NCBI RefSeq assembly: GCF_014078545.1
Contig: NZ_MU078716.1
Span: forward strand, 1 to 64,000
Length of the DNA: 64,000 nt
DNA from: Nitrosopumilus sp. b1
GTDB lineage: Archaea > Thermoproteota > Nitrososphaeria > Nitrososphaerales > Nitrosopumilaceae
Reading direction: 5' to 3'
Positions within the stretch are counted from its first letter, which is position 1. Every line of letters begins with the position of its first letter. Both the position numbers and the translations under genes were made by a program. The notes under the pieces are model-generated. The model saw only the letters and a list, made by a program, of their open reading frames with translations. It had not been told where the DNA came from and ran no database searches. Positions 1 through 6,906 of the stretch are shown here, piece after piece.

Positions 1-2
1 TT

Positions 3-62
3 TTAAACATTGCCTACTCTCTTGCAATTGAGTTTGAGGAAATCTACAAACGAGTAAGATAA
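3..62 (+). CDS. 3' end of an unidentified gene cut by the window edge
   Basis: An open frame enters from the left edge and ends at TAA 60-62. It codes for 19 residues ending EFEEIYKRVR. The tail is charged and helix-like, which suits a cytoplasmic protein C-terminus, but it is too short to assign. The next gene lies on the opposite strand, so the two converge. It could be a chance open frame. Confidence 0.4.
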   Translation, partial: LNIAYSLAIEFEEIYKRVR

Positions 63-140
63 GAAAAATTCATACACGATAAACTTCATTTGGATAATTC
101 AAAACGATTAATCAAGGAATGCCATAAGTTTTTGGATTTA

Positions 141-1010
141 CTAAATCTGCCTAAATTTTATCGTGTTATAAAAATAAGATGCGTTTGTTTCAATAGCTCC
201 GCGTTCTGGTACCTTGAGTAAGCCAATCTCTTTTGTATCAAGGGCTGCCTGAGCAGAGCCGCCAGCAAAACAAAACGCCCATAGAAAGTCCTTCTCTTTT
301 AGTAGAGTACATGCAAATGTAGCTGAGAAGATATCGCCAATTCCAGTGGTGTCATACACTTCTTTGTTAGGCAAGGATAGCGAGTATAATCTGTCTTCAT
401 AGAGTAATGATATCTCAGTTTTGTTTGTATACAGAACATGCTTTGGGCCTTGTTTTTGAATTGCCTTTAGTGTAACTTCAAAATCACCCGGCTCTATTGC
501 AGCCAGCTCCTCAGGATTTAGCTTTATTGCATCTACGCCTTGTAGGTTCAATGATGTCTTCTCAAGGAATACTTTATTCTGGGAATCAGTTCTTCGCAAA
601 AAACCTTGAGGATCTAAGAATAAAAAATTCGCATCCTGTTTTATCTTTTCAAATAATTCACTAGATATTTCACCACACAAGGGACTGACAAGAAAGCCAT
701 CTGCATCACATGAGGTGTACTCTAAATCATCGCACTTGTTTTCAAGAAACATCTGTCGCTCTGCACCGGTAATCTCTAGGCGAAATCTAGTGGTGGGCTT
801 ATCAGATGATGCGTTTTCAAACTTTATTTGATTCTCAGATAGATAACGATAAGGAAAGTCCTTACCAAATTTTGTAAACAGTTCCACATCAAACTTGAAG
901 TTTCGTGCAGTTAATCCACCATAACATGCAGCACCGCCAATCTGTTCATGAGAATTGCCATCAATAACGATACTATCTATGGTACAATGTGAAAAGAGTG
1001 CTAACTTCAT
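141..1010 (-). CDS. PfkB-family carbohydrate kinase (ribokinase-like)
   Basis: A 289-residue cytoplasmic kinase expected to move the ATP gamma-phosphate to a sugar or nucleoside hydroxyl. The N-terminal glycine-rich stretch GGAACYGG (residues 25-32) matches PfkB signature 1. The motif DTTGIGD (220-226) is signature 2, with the anion hole and catalytic Asp226. The length is normal for the family. The lid region carries no residues I could use to choose a substrate. The gene ends toward the partial gene at the left edge and starts at ATG 1010. The family is clear; the substrate is unknown. Confidence 0.85.
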   Translation of the reverse strand: MKLALFSHCTIDSIVIDGNSHEQIGGAACYGGLTARNFKFDVELFTKFGKDFPYRYLSENQIKFENASSDKPTTRFRLEITGAERQMFLENKCDDLEYTSCDADGFLVSPLCGEISSELFEKIKQDANFLFLDPQGFLRRTDSQNKVFLEKTSLNLQGVDAIKLNPEELAAIEPGDFEVTLKAIQKQGPKHVLYTNKTEISLLYEDRLYSLSLPNKEVYDTTGIGDIFSATFACTLLKEKDFLWAFCFAGGSAQAALDTKEIGLLKVPERGAIETNASYFYNTIKFRQI

Positions 1011-1036
1011 TTAATGGAATTTTACAGAGTCATGAT

Positions 1037-1144
1037 TTAGTTTTTTGCATTAATTCCATCATAGCAGGATTTACACATAATTTTGCCCTTGTGTATTACC
1101 AACTCCTGATTGGATGTGAGGCAGGTATGGCAGAGTCCGCGCAC
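1037..1144 (-). CDS. Zinc-ribbon microprotein (35 aa)
   Basis: In the gap between the PfkB kinase and the sensor kinase, the minus strand holds a 35-residue frame with GTG at 1144 and TAA at 1037. Its sequence contains CHTC and, 18 residues later, CKSC, a four-cysteine zinc ribbon. Paired CxxC motifs are rare by chance in such a short AT-rich frame. A 70-codon frame on the opposite strand covers the same DNA but has no family features. Small zinc ribbons are common in thaumarchaeal genomes, and a role in nucleic-acid or protein binding would be usual. The function is unknown and the start is uncertain. Confidence 0.5.
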   Translation of the reverse strand: MRGLCHTCLTSNQELVIHKGKIMCKSCYDGINAKN

Positions 1145-1201
1145 TATACATCTAAGATCTTGCTAGAATTAAAACTTGTAAAAAGAGATAAAAATTTTTA
1201 A

Positions 1202-2581
1202 TTATTTTGGTAGCTTTATTGTAAAAGTTGTAGGATTATTCTTGGCATCTATTGTTCCACCATGCAATTTTACAATGCTAAGGCAACTTGCCAAACCCAA
1301 TCCAGTTCCGGTTTGTTTTGTAGTTACTAGGGGTTCAAAGATTTTTGGCAAAATATCTTCAGGAATTCCTGGACCTGAATCAATAACATCAATGATGTAG
1401 AATTTATCACCTTCAGAAAACTTTATTGTAATTTCACCTTGATTGTCAGTAGCCTGCTTTGCATTAGTCAATATGTTATCAAACACTACATCCATTTTAT
1501 TAGCATCAAATGTCATGATTATATCCTCCTTAGGGAGATTCATTTTTACCTGAGGTGAGAGTTTAGTTTTCTCTAGTGCATATTTGATTGTCTTTAGAAT
1601 AGAGTTTGGTTTGGTGCTCAGTGGTATTGGCTTTACAAAATCCAATACATCTTCAATTTGATGTGACATTCGAGAAATGGCTCTTTCAATTAATGCACTT
1701 TGGCGCACAATGAATTCATTTGCAGCATCTGTGTGCTTTACTTTAATTAGCTCTACTGCACCCTTAATTACTGATAAAGGATTTCTCAAATCATGGGCTA
1801 CTCTAGCTGCAAGCTCACCAATTGCAGATAATCTTTCAGCCTGAAGTAACTTGATAGTTTTTTCCTTTACCTCAATTTCTAATTGTTTTTTGTGAGCACG
1901 AAGTTCTTCATCATAGTAAGAGAGTGTTTCCATGTTTTCTTGAATTTTTGCATTTAACTCTTCAGAAAGTTTTCGCTCAGAGTCTAGCTGCAGCTGCATG
2001 ATTTTCAGTTTGCGTTTGGTTGATTCGTCAATGATATTTGTAATTTTAGAAGACAGATCAGATGTTAATGTCATCTCTATCTCATCAATGCTTTTTACTT
2101 TATCTTGGATAGCTCGACTTAGTCTTTCAGAGTTTTTCTTTTCAGCATCTATTTGTAATTGCATGACCTTTAGTCTCTGCCTATTGTTATTGCTGATTAA
2201 ATCTGTAACCTCATTTCCAATTTGTTCAACTGCAGAATCACCATGAATAGATTTGGGATTAGACTCATGTTCTTTTTTTGCTTCAACTTCTTCAAGTGTT
2301 TTTGAATCTTTATCAGAATTCTCATCAAATTTTAAATTTTTTAGTTTCTCCACACGTTTTACAAGATCTTCAGTTGTGGCCTCTACAAATTCAGGGGTTT
2401 CCTCCAAGCCTTCTATTGTTTCCTCAAACTCATCTTGGGGGTCCTCTCTGTATGTCCCACTAGACTCATTTGGCTGGAGGACGAATCTTCTGGTAGTAGT
2501 ATCTAGGGGATCAATTTCATCATCTTTGTTATCGCCTATTCCAGAATCAGTTCTCTGACGGCCAAGATACCTTCGTGCCAT
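1202..2581 (-). CDS. Sensor histidine kinase with coiled-coil input, no membrane segment
   Basis: The C-terminal half is a standard kinase: H-box AHDLRNPLS (His near residue 263), N-box NILTNAKQA, G1-box DSGPGIP and G2-box GTGLGLA. It autophosphorylates on His and passes phosphate to a response regulator. The N-terminal half is acidic and then coiled-coil, with two related segments (LKVMQLQIDAE and LKIMQLQLDSE about 52 residues apart). No transmembrane helix or PAS domain is visible, so it probably senses in the cytoplasm or through a partner. I start at ATG 2581 (MARRYLG). An in-frame ATG at 2638 lies before the transcription start expected from the TATA-like GCTTTTAAAATT near 2650-2661. Confidence 0.88.
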   Translation of the reverse strand: MARRYLGRQRTDSGIGDNKDDEIDPLDTTTRRFVLQPNESSGTYREDPQDEFEETIEGLEETPEFVEATTEDLVKRVEKLKNLKFDENSDKDSKTLEEVEAKKEHESNPKSIHGDSAVEQIGNEVTDLISNNNRQRLKVMQLQIDAEKKNSERLSRAIQDKVKSIDEIEMTLTSDLSSKITNIIDESTKRKLKIMQLQLDSERKLSEELNAKIQENMETLSYYDEELRAHKKQLEIEVKEKTIKLLQAERLSAIGELAARVAHDLRNPLSVIKGAVELIKVKHTDAANEFIVRQSALIERAISRMSHQIEDVLDFVKPIPLSTKPNSILKTIKYALEKTKLSPQVKMNLPKEDIIMTFDANKMDVVFDNILTNAKQATDNQGEITIKFSEGDKFYIIDVIDSGPGIPEDILPKIFEPLVTTKQTGTGLGLASCLSIVKLHGGTIDAKNNPTTFTIKLPK

Positions 2582-2750
2582 AAGAATAGAAAACAAATTC
2601 CTGTAATGACAGATACTATGTTCGAAATGGACACACATGGTAGTACCCCAAATTTTAAAAGCAAGATCTTGTAGTCAATTTTACTTCTCAAAAACTACTC
2701 TGAAATCAAAATATTTACAAAATTTTCAATTTTAAACAATTTAGATAGAT

Positions 2751-2770
2751 ATATGAGAATAAACTCATAT
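2751..2770. promoter_or_regulatory. Inverted repeat overlapping a TATA box before the PD-(D/E)XK-like gene
   Basis: ATATGAG (2751-2757) and CTCATAT (2764-2770) form a 7-bp inverted repeat around six bases. The left arm overlaps the TATA-like AGATATATG, and the gene starts 22 bp downstream at 2793. The position suits a repressor or autoregulatory site. AT-rich DNA can give such repeats by chance. Confidence 0.35.
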
Positions 2771-2792
2771 CATTCTACAAAATAAGAAAATT

Positions 2793-3761
2793 ATGGAAGC
2801 TGTTCCAGAAAATCCGCCCACTAATATGTTAGGCAAAGGATTGGATGAATCCGAAGTAATTAAAGCAATAGAACAAGCTGGTTATCCACTTCAAACTATC
2901 ATTGTAAATAAACTGAGTAAAAAATTTGATCTCATAGAAGAAGAATGGACATTTATTGATGATGATTTACAAAAGCGAAGATCAATAGACATCATAGCAT
3001 CAAAAAGATTGTACAATGAAGAAGAAGGAATTCAAAAAAGAATCAGACCAATACTTTCCATGTTGATTGAATGTAAAAAATCTGAAACGCCTTACGTGTT
3101 TTTTGTATCGAAGAATCATAAAATTGGAAACGAATTTCCATTCTATGCAGGATTATCAAAATATGAACTACGCGTAAAATCAAATGACTCTTATGCTCCA
3201 TGGCATATTGATATTTCGGACGGCCTTTCATTATATGAACATCCATTCATGAAAAAACCTCTTGCAACTTGTAGTGTATTTACAAAATGTAATCGTGGAA
3301 AAAATCATTTAGAATGTTCTGGTGATGAATCATTTAATAATTTAATTTTACCACTTCTAAAATCATTATATTATTTTAGAAAAATCAATAAACCTCCAAA
3401 AACAGCTGAATATTTTGATTTCATAGCAACACTTGCTGTGGGTGTTGTTGATGCACCAATGATAGGAATAACATCTTCAGAAGCAGGAAATAAATCAATT
3501 TTATTACCATGGGTAAGAGTGATAAGACATCAAAGTGATGAAAATGAAGGATGGTTACAACGTGAAAAATACCTATCAATAGATATAGTACACAAAGATT
3601 ATTTTGACACATATGTAGATAAACATGTTCTTCCGTTTTCAAAAGAATTTTCAAAAAAAGCTTTAGTACAACATGAAGTTATTGCAGAAGGAAAAGGATA
3701 TGCAGAAAGCATATCCACTAATTACCACGACTTATTCAATAGATTACGATTAAAAAAATAA
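2793..3761 (+). CDS. Unknown protein with a PD-(D/E)XK nuclease-like core
   Basis: A 322-residue soluble protein with no full-length family I recognise. Asp66 (RRSIDIIAS) followed by ECK at 93-95 (LSMLIECKKSE), each in a hydrophobic strand, matches the core spacing of PD-(D/E)XK restriction-like enzymes. A later stretch near 245-265 (RVIRHQ then EKYLSIDIVHK) also looks like core strands. No methyltransferase or helicase lies beside it, so it is not an obvious restriction system. It is richer in A and in lysine codons than its neighbours, which may mean recent acquisition. The nuclease-fold call is inferred from motif spacing only. Confidence 0.55.
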   Translation: MEAVPENPPTNMLGKGLDESEVIKAIEQAGYPLQTIIVNKLSKKFDLIEEEWTFIDDDLQKRRSIDIIASKRLYNEEEGIQKRIRPILSMLIECKKSETPYVFFVSKNHKIGNEFPFYAGLSKYELRVKSNDSYAPWHIDISDGLSLYEHPFMKKPLATCSVFTKCNRGKNHLECSGDESFNNLILPLLKSLYYFRKINKPPKTAEYFDFIATLAVGVVDAPMIGITSSEAGNKSILLPWVRVIRHQSDENEGWLQREKYLSIDIVHKDYFDTYVDKHVLPFSKEFSKKALVQHEVIAEGKGYAESISTNYHDLFNRLRLKK

Positions 3762-3881
3762 CTTATGTTATTATTAAGAGAATATTAAAAACAAAAAAAT
3801 TCTAACATCTTTATTATAATAAAAGTCAGTCAATTAGAATTTTTGTCAAATATTAGGATACCAAGTAAGGCATAGTAATCT

Positions 3882-4151
3882 TTGAATAAAAAATATCGTA
3901 AAGTTGAGATCACATGTCATGGATGTAAAAGAAAAACAGATGCCTTAATTTTGAAACAATGGGAAATTAAAAAAAATATCACAGACAACAAGGAAAATCC
4001 AACATATCCCCTAATTACAATTTTAAAGATAACAAAACATCGTCAGGGGTTATTAAAGGGGATTTGTAATAGATCAGGGAAAAAATTCAAAGTCAAAGGA
4101 ACTACATACGTAGGAGATATGGATGATGAACAAGATATCGGGATCAAGTAG
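3882..4151 (+). CDS. Small CxxC protein, unknown function
   Basis: An 89-residue basic protein starting at TTG 3882. It has one CHGC motif near residue 12 and a single later Cys in GICNRSGKKFKVKG. The C-terminal half looks like a small beta-rich nucleic-acid-binding fold, but I cannot place it in a family. It lies upstream of S26e on the same strand, with a hairpin and a TATA box between, so it is probably a separate transcript. The codon use is AT-rich like the preceding nuclease-like gene, and the two may be one acquired segment. Confidence 0.55.
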   Translation: MNKKYRKVEITCHGCKRKTDALILKQWEIKKNITDNKENPTYPLITILKITKHRQGLLKGICNRSGKKFKVKGTTYVGDMDDEQDIGIK

Positions 4152-4160
4152 GTTTGTTTT

Positions 4161-4179
4161 TGAGAAGTTTTTCTTCTCA
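4161..4179 (+). terminator. Hairpin with T-rich loop after the CxxC gene
   Basis: TGAGAAG (4161-4167) and CTTCTCA (4173-4179) pair around a five-T loop, 10 bp after the stop codon of the CxxC gene and before the S26e promoter. It could end the upstream transcript. There is no T run after the stem, so this is tentative. Confidence 0.35.
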
Positions 4180-4187
4180 GACGCAAG

Positions 4188-4195
4188 ATTATATG
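4188..4195 (+). promoter_or_regulatory. TATA box of the S26e gene
   Basis: ATTATATG is centred about 25 bp before the ATG at 4217, the spacing expected for an archaeal leaderless transcript. A GGAGGA lies 16 bp before the ATG, too far to act as a usual ribosome binding site. Confidence 0.6.
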
Positions 4196-4216
4196 GAGGA
4201 GAGACCTGAGTAAATC

Positions 4217-4504
4217 ATGCCACTAAAACGAGCCAGTAGAGGACGAAAGAAGGGAGGAAAGGGCTCTTCTGGAGTTGTTCAATGTACAAACTGCGGCTCT
4301 ACTGTTCCAAAAGACAAGGCAAAGAAGGTTACATCAAGATTAAACTTGGTAGAGCATGCTTTGGCAAAGGAGTTGCGTGCACAAGGAGCATACATTGCAT
4401 CGCCCAAAGTTCTAAAGTGGTACTGTATTTCATGTGCAATTCACTTTGGAATACTAAAGATTAGATCAGAGGCTTCAAGACGCCAACGTGGCAGACTGCG
4501 TTAG
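4217..4504 (+). CDS. rps26e: 30S ribosomal protein S26e
   Basis: A 95-residue small-subunit protein shared by eukaryotes and the TACK archaea. The sequence has the S26e zinc site CTNCG near residue 23 and CISC near residue 75, the invariant VPKDKA after the first pair, and the basic tail RSEASRRQRGRLR. The length is slightly short of the eukaryotic form, which has a longer C-terminal tail. The gene has its own TATA box. Its last four bases overlap the end of the convergent phosphatidyltransferase gene. S26e is absent from Euryarchaeota, so it supports the thaumarchaeal placement. Confidence 0.93.
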   Translation: MPLKRASRGRKKGGKGSSGVVQCTNCGSTVPKDKAKKVTSRLNLVEHALAKELRAQGAYIASPKVLKWYCISCAIHFGILKIRSEASRRQRGRLR

Positions 4505-5073
4505 TCTGAGATGTTTTTAGCAGTAAAGATTATTCTTTGAATCAAAGTTATTCCTGCAATAATTATCACAATGATTACAGCATACTCCATGAATCCAATC
4601 ATACCAATAATTGCAATGACTAGTAATCTTTCTGCACGCTCACCAATTCCAATTCCCTGTAATTTAACACCTAATGATTCTGCTCTAGAGCGAGCATAGC
4701 TAACAAGCAGTGAAAGTGTGATAGCCAACAAAACAAGATATGGTTCGGCGTATCCTCCAATCAAAATTCCTAGAAAGATTGCTACTTCGGCAATCTTATC
4801 AAAGACTGAATCAAGAAAGCCCCCTTTCTTTGATGTCTGCTTTGATACTCGCGCAACTTGACCATCGACAACATCAAAGAATCCAGAAACAAGTATCAGT
4901 ACACCTCCAAGAATAAACGCATATTCAAAATTCCAACCATACACAAATGCAGAAAGAAACGCAAATCCCAAACCAACGCTTGTCCAAAAGTTTGGTGACA
5001 AACCAGTAGAAGCAAAGACCTTTCCGATCCTTTCTAGATGAGGTTTTAGTGATTCCCGGAAATTATTTAGCAT
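4501..5073 (-). CDS. CDP-alcohol phosphatidyltransferase (archaetidylinositol-phosphate-synthase-like)
   Basis: A 190-residue membrane enzyme that joins a CDP-activated archaeal lipid to a polar alcohol. The family motif Dx2DGx2ARx8Gx3Dx3D is complete, from DVVDGQVAR to GGFLDSVFDKIAE near residues 67-92, and it binds two divalent metals. Several hydrophobic segments follow, as usual for the six-helix fold. Archaeal members most often make archaetidylinositol phosphate or archaetidylglycerol phosphate. The alcohol cannot be read from the sequence. The gene is convergent with S26e. Confidence 0.85.
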   Translation of the reverse strand: MLNNFRESLKPHLERIGKVFASTGLSPNFWTSVGLGFAFLSAFVYGWNFEYAFILGGVLILVSGFFDVVDGQVARVSKQTSKKGGFLDSVFDKIAEVAIFLGILIGGYAEPYLVLLAITLSLLVSYARSRAESLGVKLQGIGIGERAERLLVIAIIGMIGFMEYAVIIVIIIAGITLIQRIIFTAKNISD

Positions 5074-5159
5074 TTGATTCTCCCATAAATGAGTAATATA
5101 AAAAATTCAAGGACTCAACAGGCATAGTAGTTGTTACGCAATCAAAGTCAATTGTTATG

Positions 5160-5168
5160 TTAATATAC
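5160..5168 (+). promoter_or_regulatory. TATA box of the cold-shock gene
   Basis: TTAATATAC is centred 30 bp before the ATG at 5194. A GGAA stretch lies between, but no clear Shine-Dalgarno site. Confidence 0.6.
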
Positions 5169-5193
5169 GTCCCTCAGAAGGAAATAGCAGTAT

Positions 5194-5385
5194 ATGGAAC
5201 AAGGCACTGTAAAATGGTTTAACCGTACTAAGGGCTTTGGCTTTATCGAAAGAGAATCCGGCGACGATTTGTTCGTACACAAATCTAAAGTTGATGGTTT
5301 TCTAAAAGACGGAGATAAAGTTGAGTTTGAAGTAGGGGAAGGACCAAAAGGACCAAACGCTATCAACGTAAAGAAAGTCGAATAA
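5194..5385 (+). CDS. cspA: CspA-type cold-shock domain protein
   Basis: A 63-residue single-stranded nucleic-acid chaperone. It opens with [20 protein letters not shown], containing RNP1 (KGFGFI), followed by RNP2 (LFVHKS), and ends in a five-strand OB-fold core. Length and spacing match bacterial CspA almost exactly. CspA-type proteins are found in Thaumarchaeota but few other archaea, and an ancient bacterial origin is likely. It has its own TATA box and ends in T runs, so it is probably a single-gene transcript. Confidence 0.93.
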   Translation: MEQGTVKWFNRTKGFGFIERESGDDLFVHKSKVDGFLKDGDKVEFEVGEGPKGPNAINVKKVE

Positions 5386-5430
5386 TTAAAAAATTAGTTG
5401 AAGATGCCTTTGTGTTTCTGAAAACAATAA

Positions 5431-5454
5431 TTTTTTAAGAAATTTTTTATTTTT
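5431..5454 (+). terminator. Poly-T termination region after the cold-shock gene
   Basis: Two runs of six T and one of five T occur within 25 bp after the cold-shock gene. Archaeal RNA polymerase stops at T tracts without needing a hairpin. The convergent agmatinase gene ends 7 bp beyond. Confidence 0.6.
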
Positions 5455-5460
5455 ATTAAT

Positions 5461-6333
5461 CTATTTAGCTTGTGCTATGTTCAATGCCAGCATTGTAGAT
5501 ACAATCTTTGCAGCAAGTGATGCAGTGGAGCCGTTATCATAGTTTGGATTTAGTTCAACGATATCAACTCCAGAAACTTTTTTGTTCTCAAATGAGCATA
5601 TCAAATCAAACAATTCCCTAGATGTGATTCCTGCAGCTTCGGGGTTACCAACGCCAGGTGCAAATCCAGGGTCGACTACATCCAAATCAAAGCTAGTGTA
5701 AATGGAATCAAATGTAGATATTGCATCTTTGAGTAATTTTGGACCCTTGCCATCTCGGATGTCTCTATCAGTGATTGTTTTGATGTTATTCTCTTTTAGA
5801 AATTGTAACTCTTCTTTGACAAAGGAGCGTGCCCCAACGTGGATGATGTTGTCTGCCCCTCTCTTCTCAACTATTCTTCTAAGATAGGCTGCATGACTCA
5901 ACTTTATGTCGGCATATTCATCACGCAAATCATAATGTGCATCAAAGACCACATAACCTGTTTCCTTTGGGAAGCTCATGTATGTTCCTAGAGTGATTAG
6001 ATGCTCACCCCCAAGTATGAAGAGTTGTTTTTTTCTTTCTAGTAATTCAGTTGTAATCTTTCCAACCATGTCAAGCATCTCAGTTGCAACTACAGTATGT
6101 TTTGTGTTGCCAAGATCTTCCACCTCTACTTCCTCTAGATCGACTTGCAACTCTGGATGAAAAATTTCAATGTTGTTAAATGAATCTCTAATCGCATCTG
6201 GGCCAAATCTGGTGCCAGGCTTGTATGAATGAGTTGAATCAAATGGAATCCCATACAGAATGGCCTTAGGATCATCTCCTCCAGCACTAGTAATCAGTGG
6301 ATTTCTATTCATGTATAATTCAAGGTAGCTCAT
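5461..6333 (-). CDS. speB: Agmatinase / ureohydrolase family enzyme
   Basis: A 290-residue binuclear manganese enzyme, most likely hydrolysing agmatine to putrescine and urea. The metal ligands are all present: GGEH, DAHYDLRDEY (DAHxD) and SFDLDVVDP (DxDxxDP). The loop FAPGVGNPEAAG follows, as in agmatinases. I start at ATG 6333 (MSYLELY). A longer frame would run 81 bp upstream into the response regulator gene. Polyamine production fits the deoxyhypusine synthase at 9.9 kb, which needs spermidine. Arginase or guanidinobutyrase activity is not excluded. Confidence 0.85.
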   Translation of the reverse strand: MSYLELYMNRNPLITSAGGDDPKAILYGIPFDSTHSYKPGTRFGPDAIRDSFNNIEIFHPELQVDLEEVEVEDLGNTKHTVVATEMLDMVGKITTELLERKKQLFILGGEHLITLGTYMSFPKETGYVVFDAHYDLRDEYADIKLSHAAYLRRIVEKRGADNIIHVGARSFVKEELQFLKENNIKTITDRDIRDGKGPKLLKDAISTFDSIYTSFDLDVVDPGFAPGVGNPEAAGITSRELFDLICSFENKKVSGVDIVELNPNYDNGSTASLAAKIVSTMLALNIAQAK

Positions 6334-6382
6334 CTCAAATCTTAGCTTGATTAGAAAAATTACTGTATAATAAATCGATTCA

Positions 6383-6847
6383 TTAGTAAAAATCAGACAG
6401 TCCTGTTTCGCCATCCCAGTCTTTTAGACTAGTTGACATCTTTTGTCGCCACCTGTACGTGGCGAGTCCTTCCACCTGGCGAACCATGGCAAGTGATGGA
6501 AAGGGTTTTCCAAGTAATTCTATCTTGGATCCTAGTTCACGAACGCCTTTCATTATTGCCTTGACATATTCAGTAACAACAAGAATTCTTTGGGATGGAT
6601 TAAGATCCAAAATTTGTTTTGCAACTTCTAGTCCTTTCATTCTTGGCATCTGATGATCCAGTATAACCAAGTCGTATGGAGACTTGCCATTTTTTCCTTC
6701 GTTGTGTTTGAAATCATCAGAGTATTTGTAAAAACACTCTAATCCGTTTTTTGTAACAGTCACTTTGTGGCCTCTTGCCTCTAGTGATTTTTTATACAAT
6801 AATGCAAAGGAATCGCTATCTTCTGCAACCAGAATATTCATACTCAT
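6383..6847 (-). CDS. Single-domain response regulator (CheY-like)
   Basis: A 154-residue receiver domain. It has the acidic pair ED near residue 9, the phosphorylation Asp in LVILDHQMP, the switch Thr in VVTEY and the conserved Lys in LLGKPF. A short helical C-terminal tail of about 35 residues follows, with no DNA-binding domain. Thaumarchaea have many such stand-alone regulators paired with soluble kinases, and the kinase at 1.2-2.6 kb is a possible partner. The start is ATG 6847 or the in-frame ATG at 6841. Confidence 0.88.
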   Translation of the reverse strand: MSMNILVAEDSDSFALLYKKSLEARGHKVTVTKNGLECFYKYSDDFKHNEGKNGKSPYDLVILDHQMPRMKGLEVAKQILDLNPSQRILVVTEYVKAIMKGVRELGSKIELLGKPFPSLAMVRQVEGLATYRWRQKMSTSLKDWDGETGLSDFY

Positions 6848-6906
6848 GATTTTACAGAGTAAAAATGGATTTTCTGCCTTAGTTTGTTTGATATGAACGC
6901 ACTAGC

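Noticed and set aside
989-1201. A 70-codon plus-strand frame after the PfkB kinase
   Set aside because: It overlaps the start of the kinase gene, has no family features, and the opposite strand holds a zinc-ribbon frame instead.
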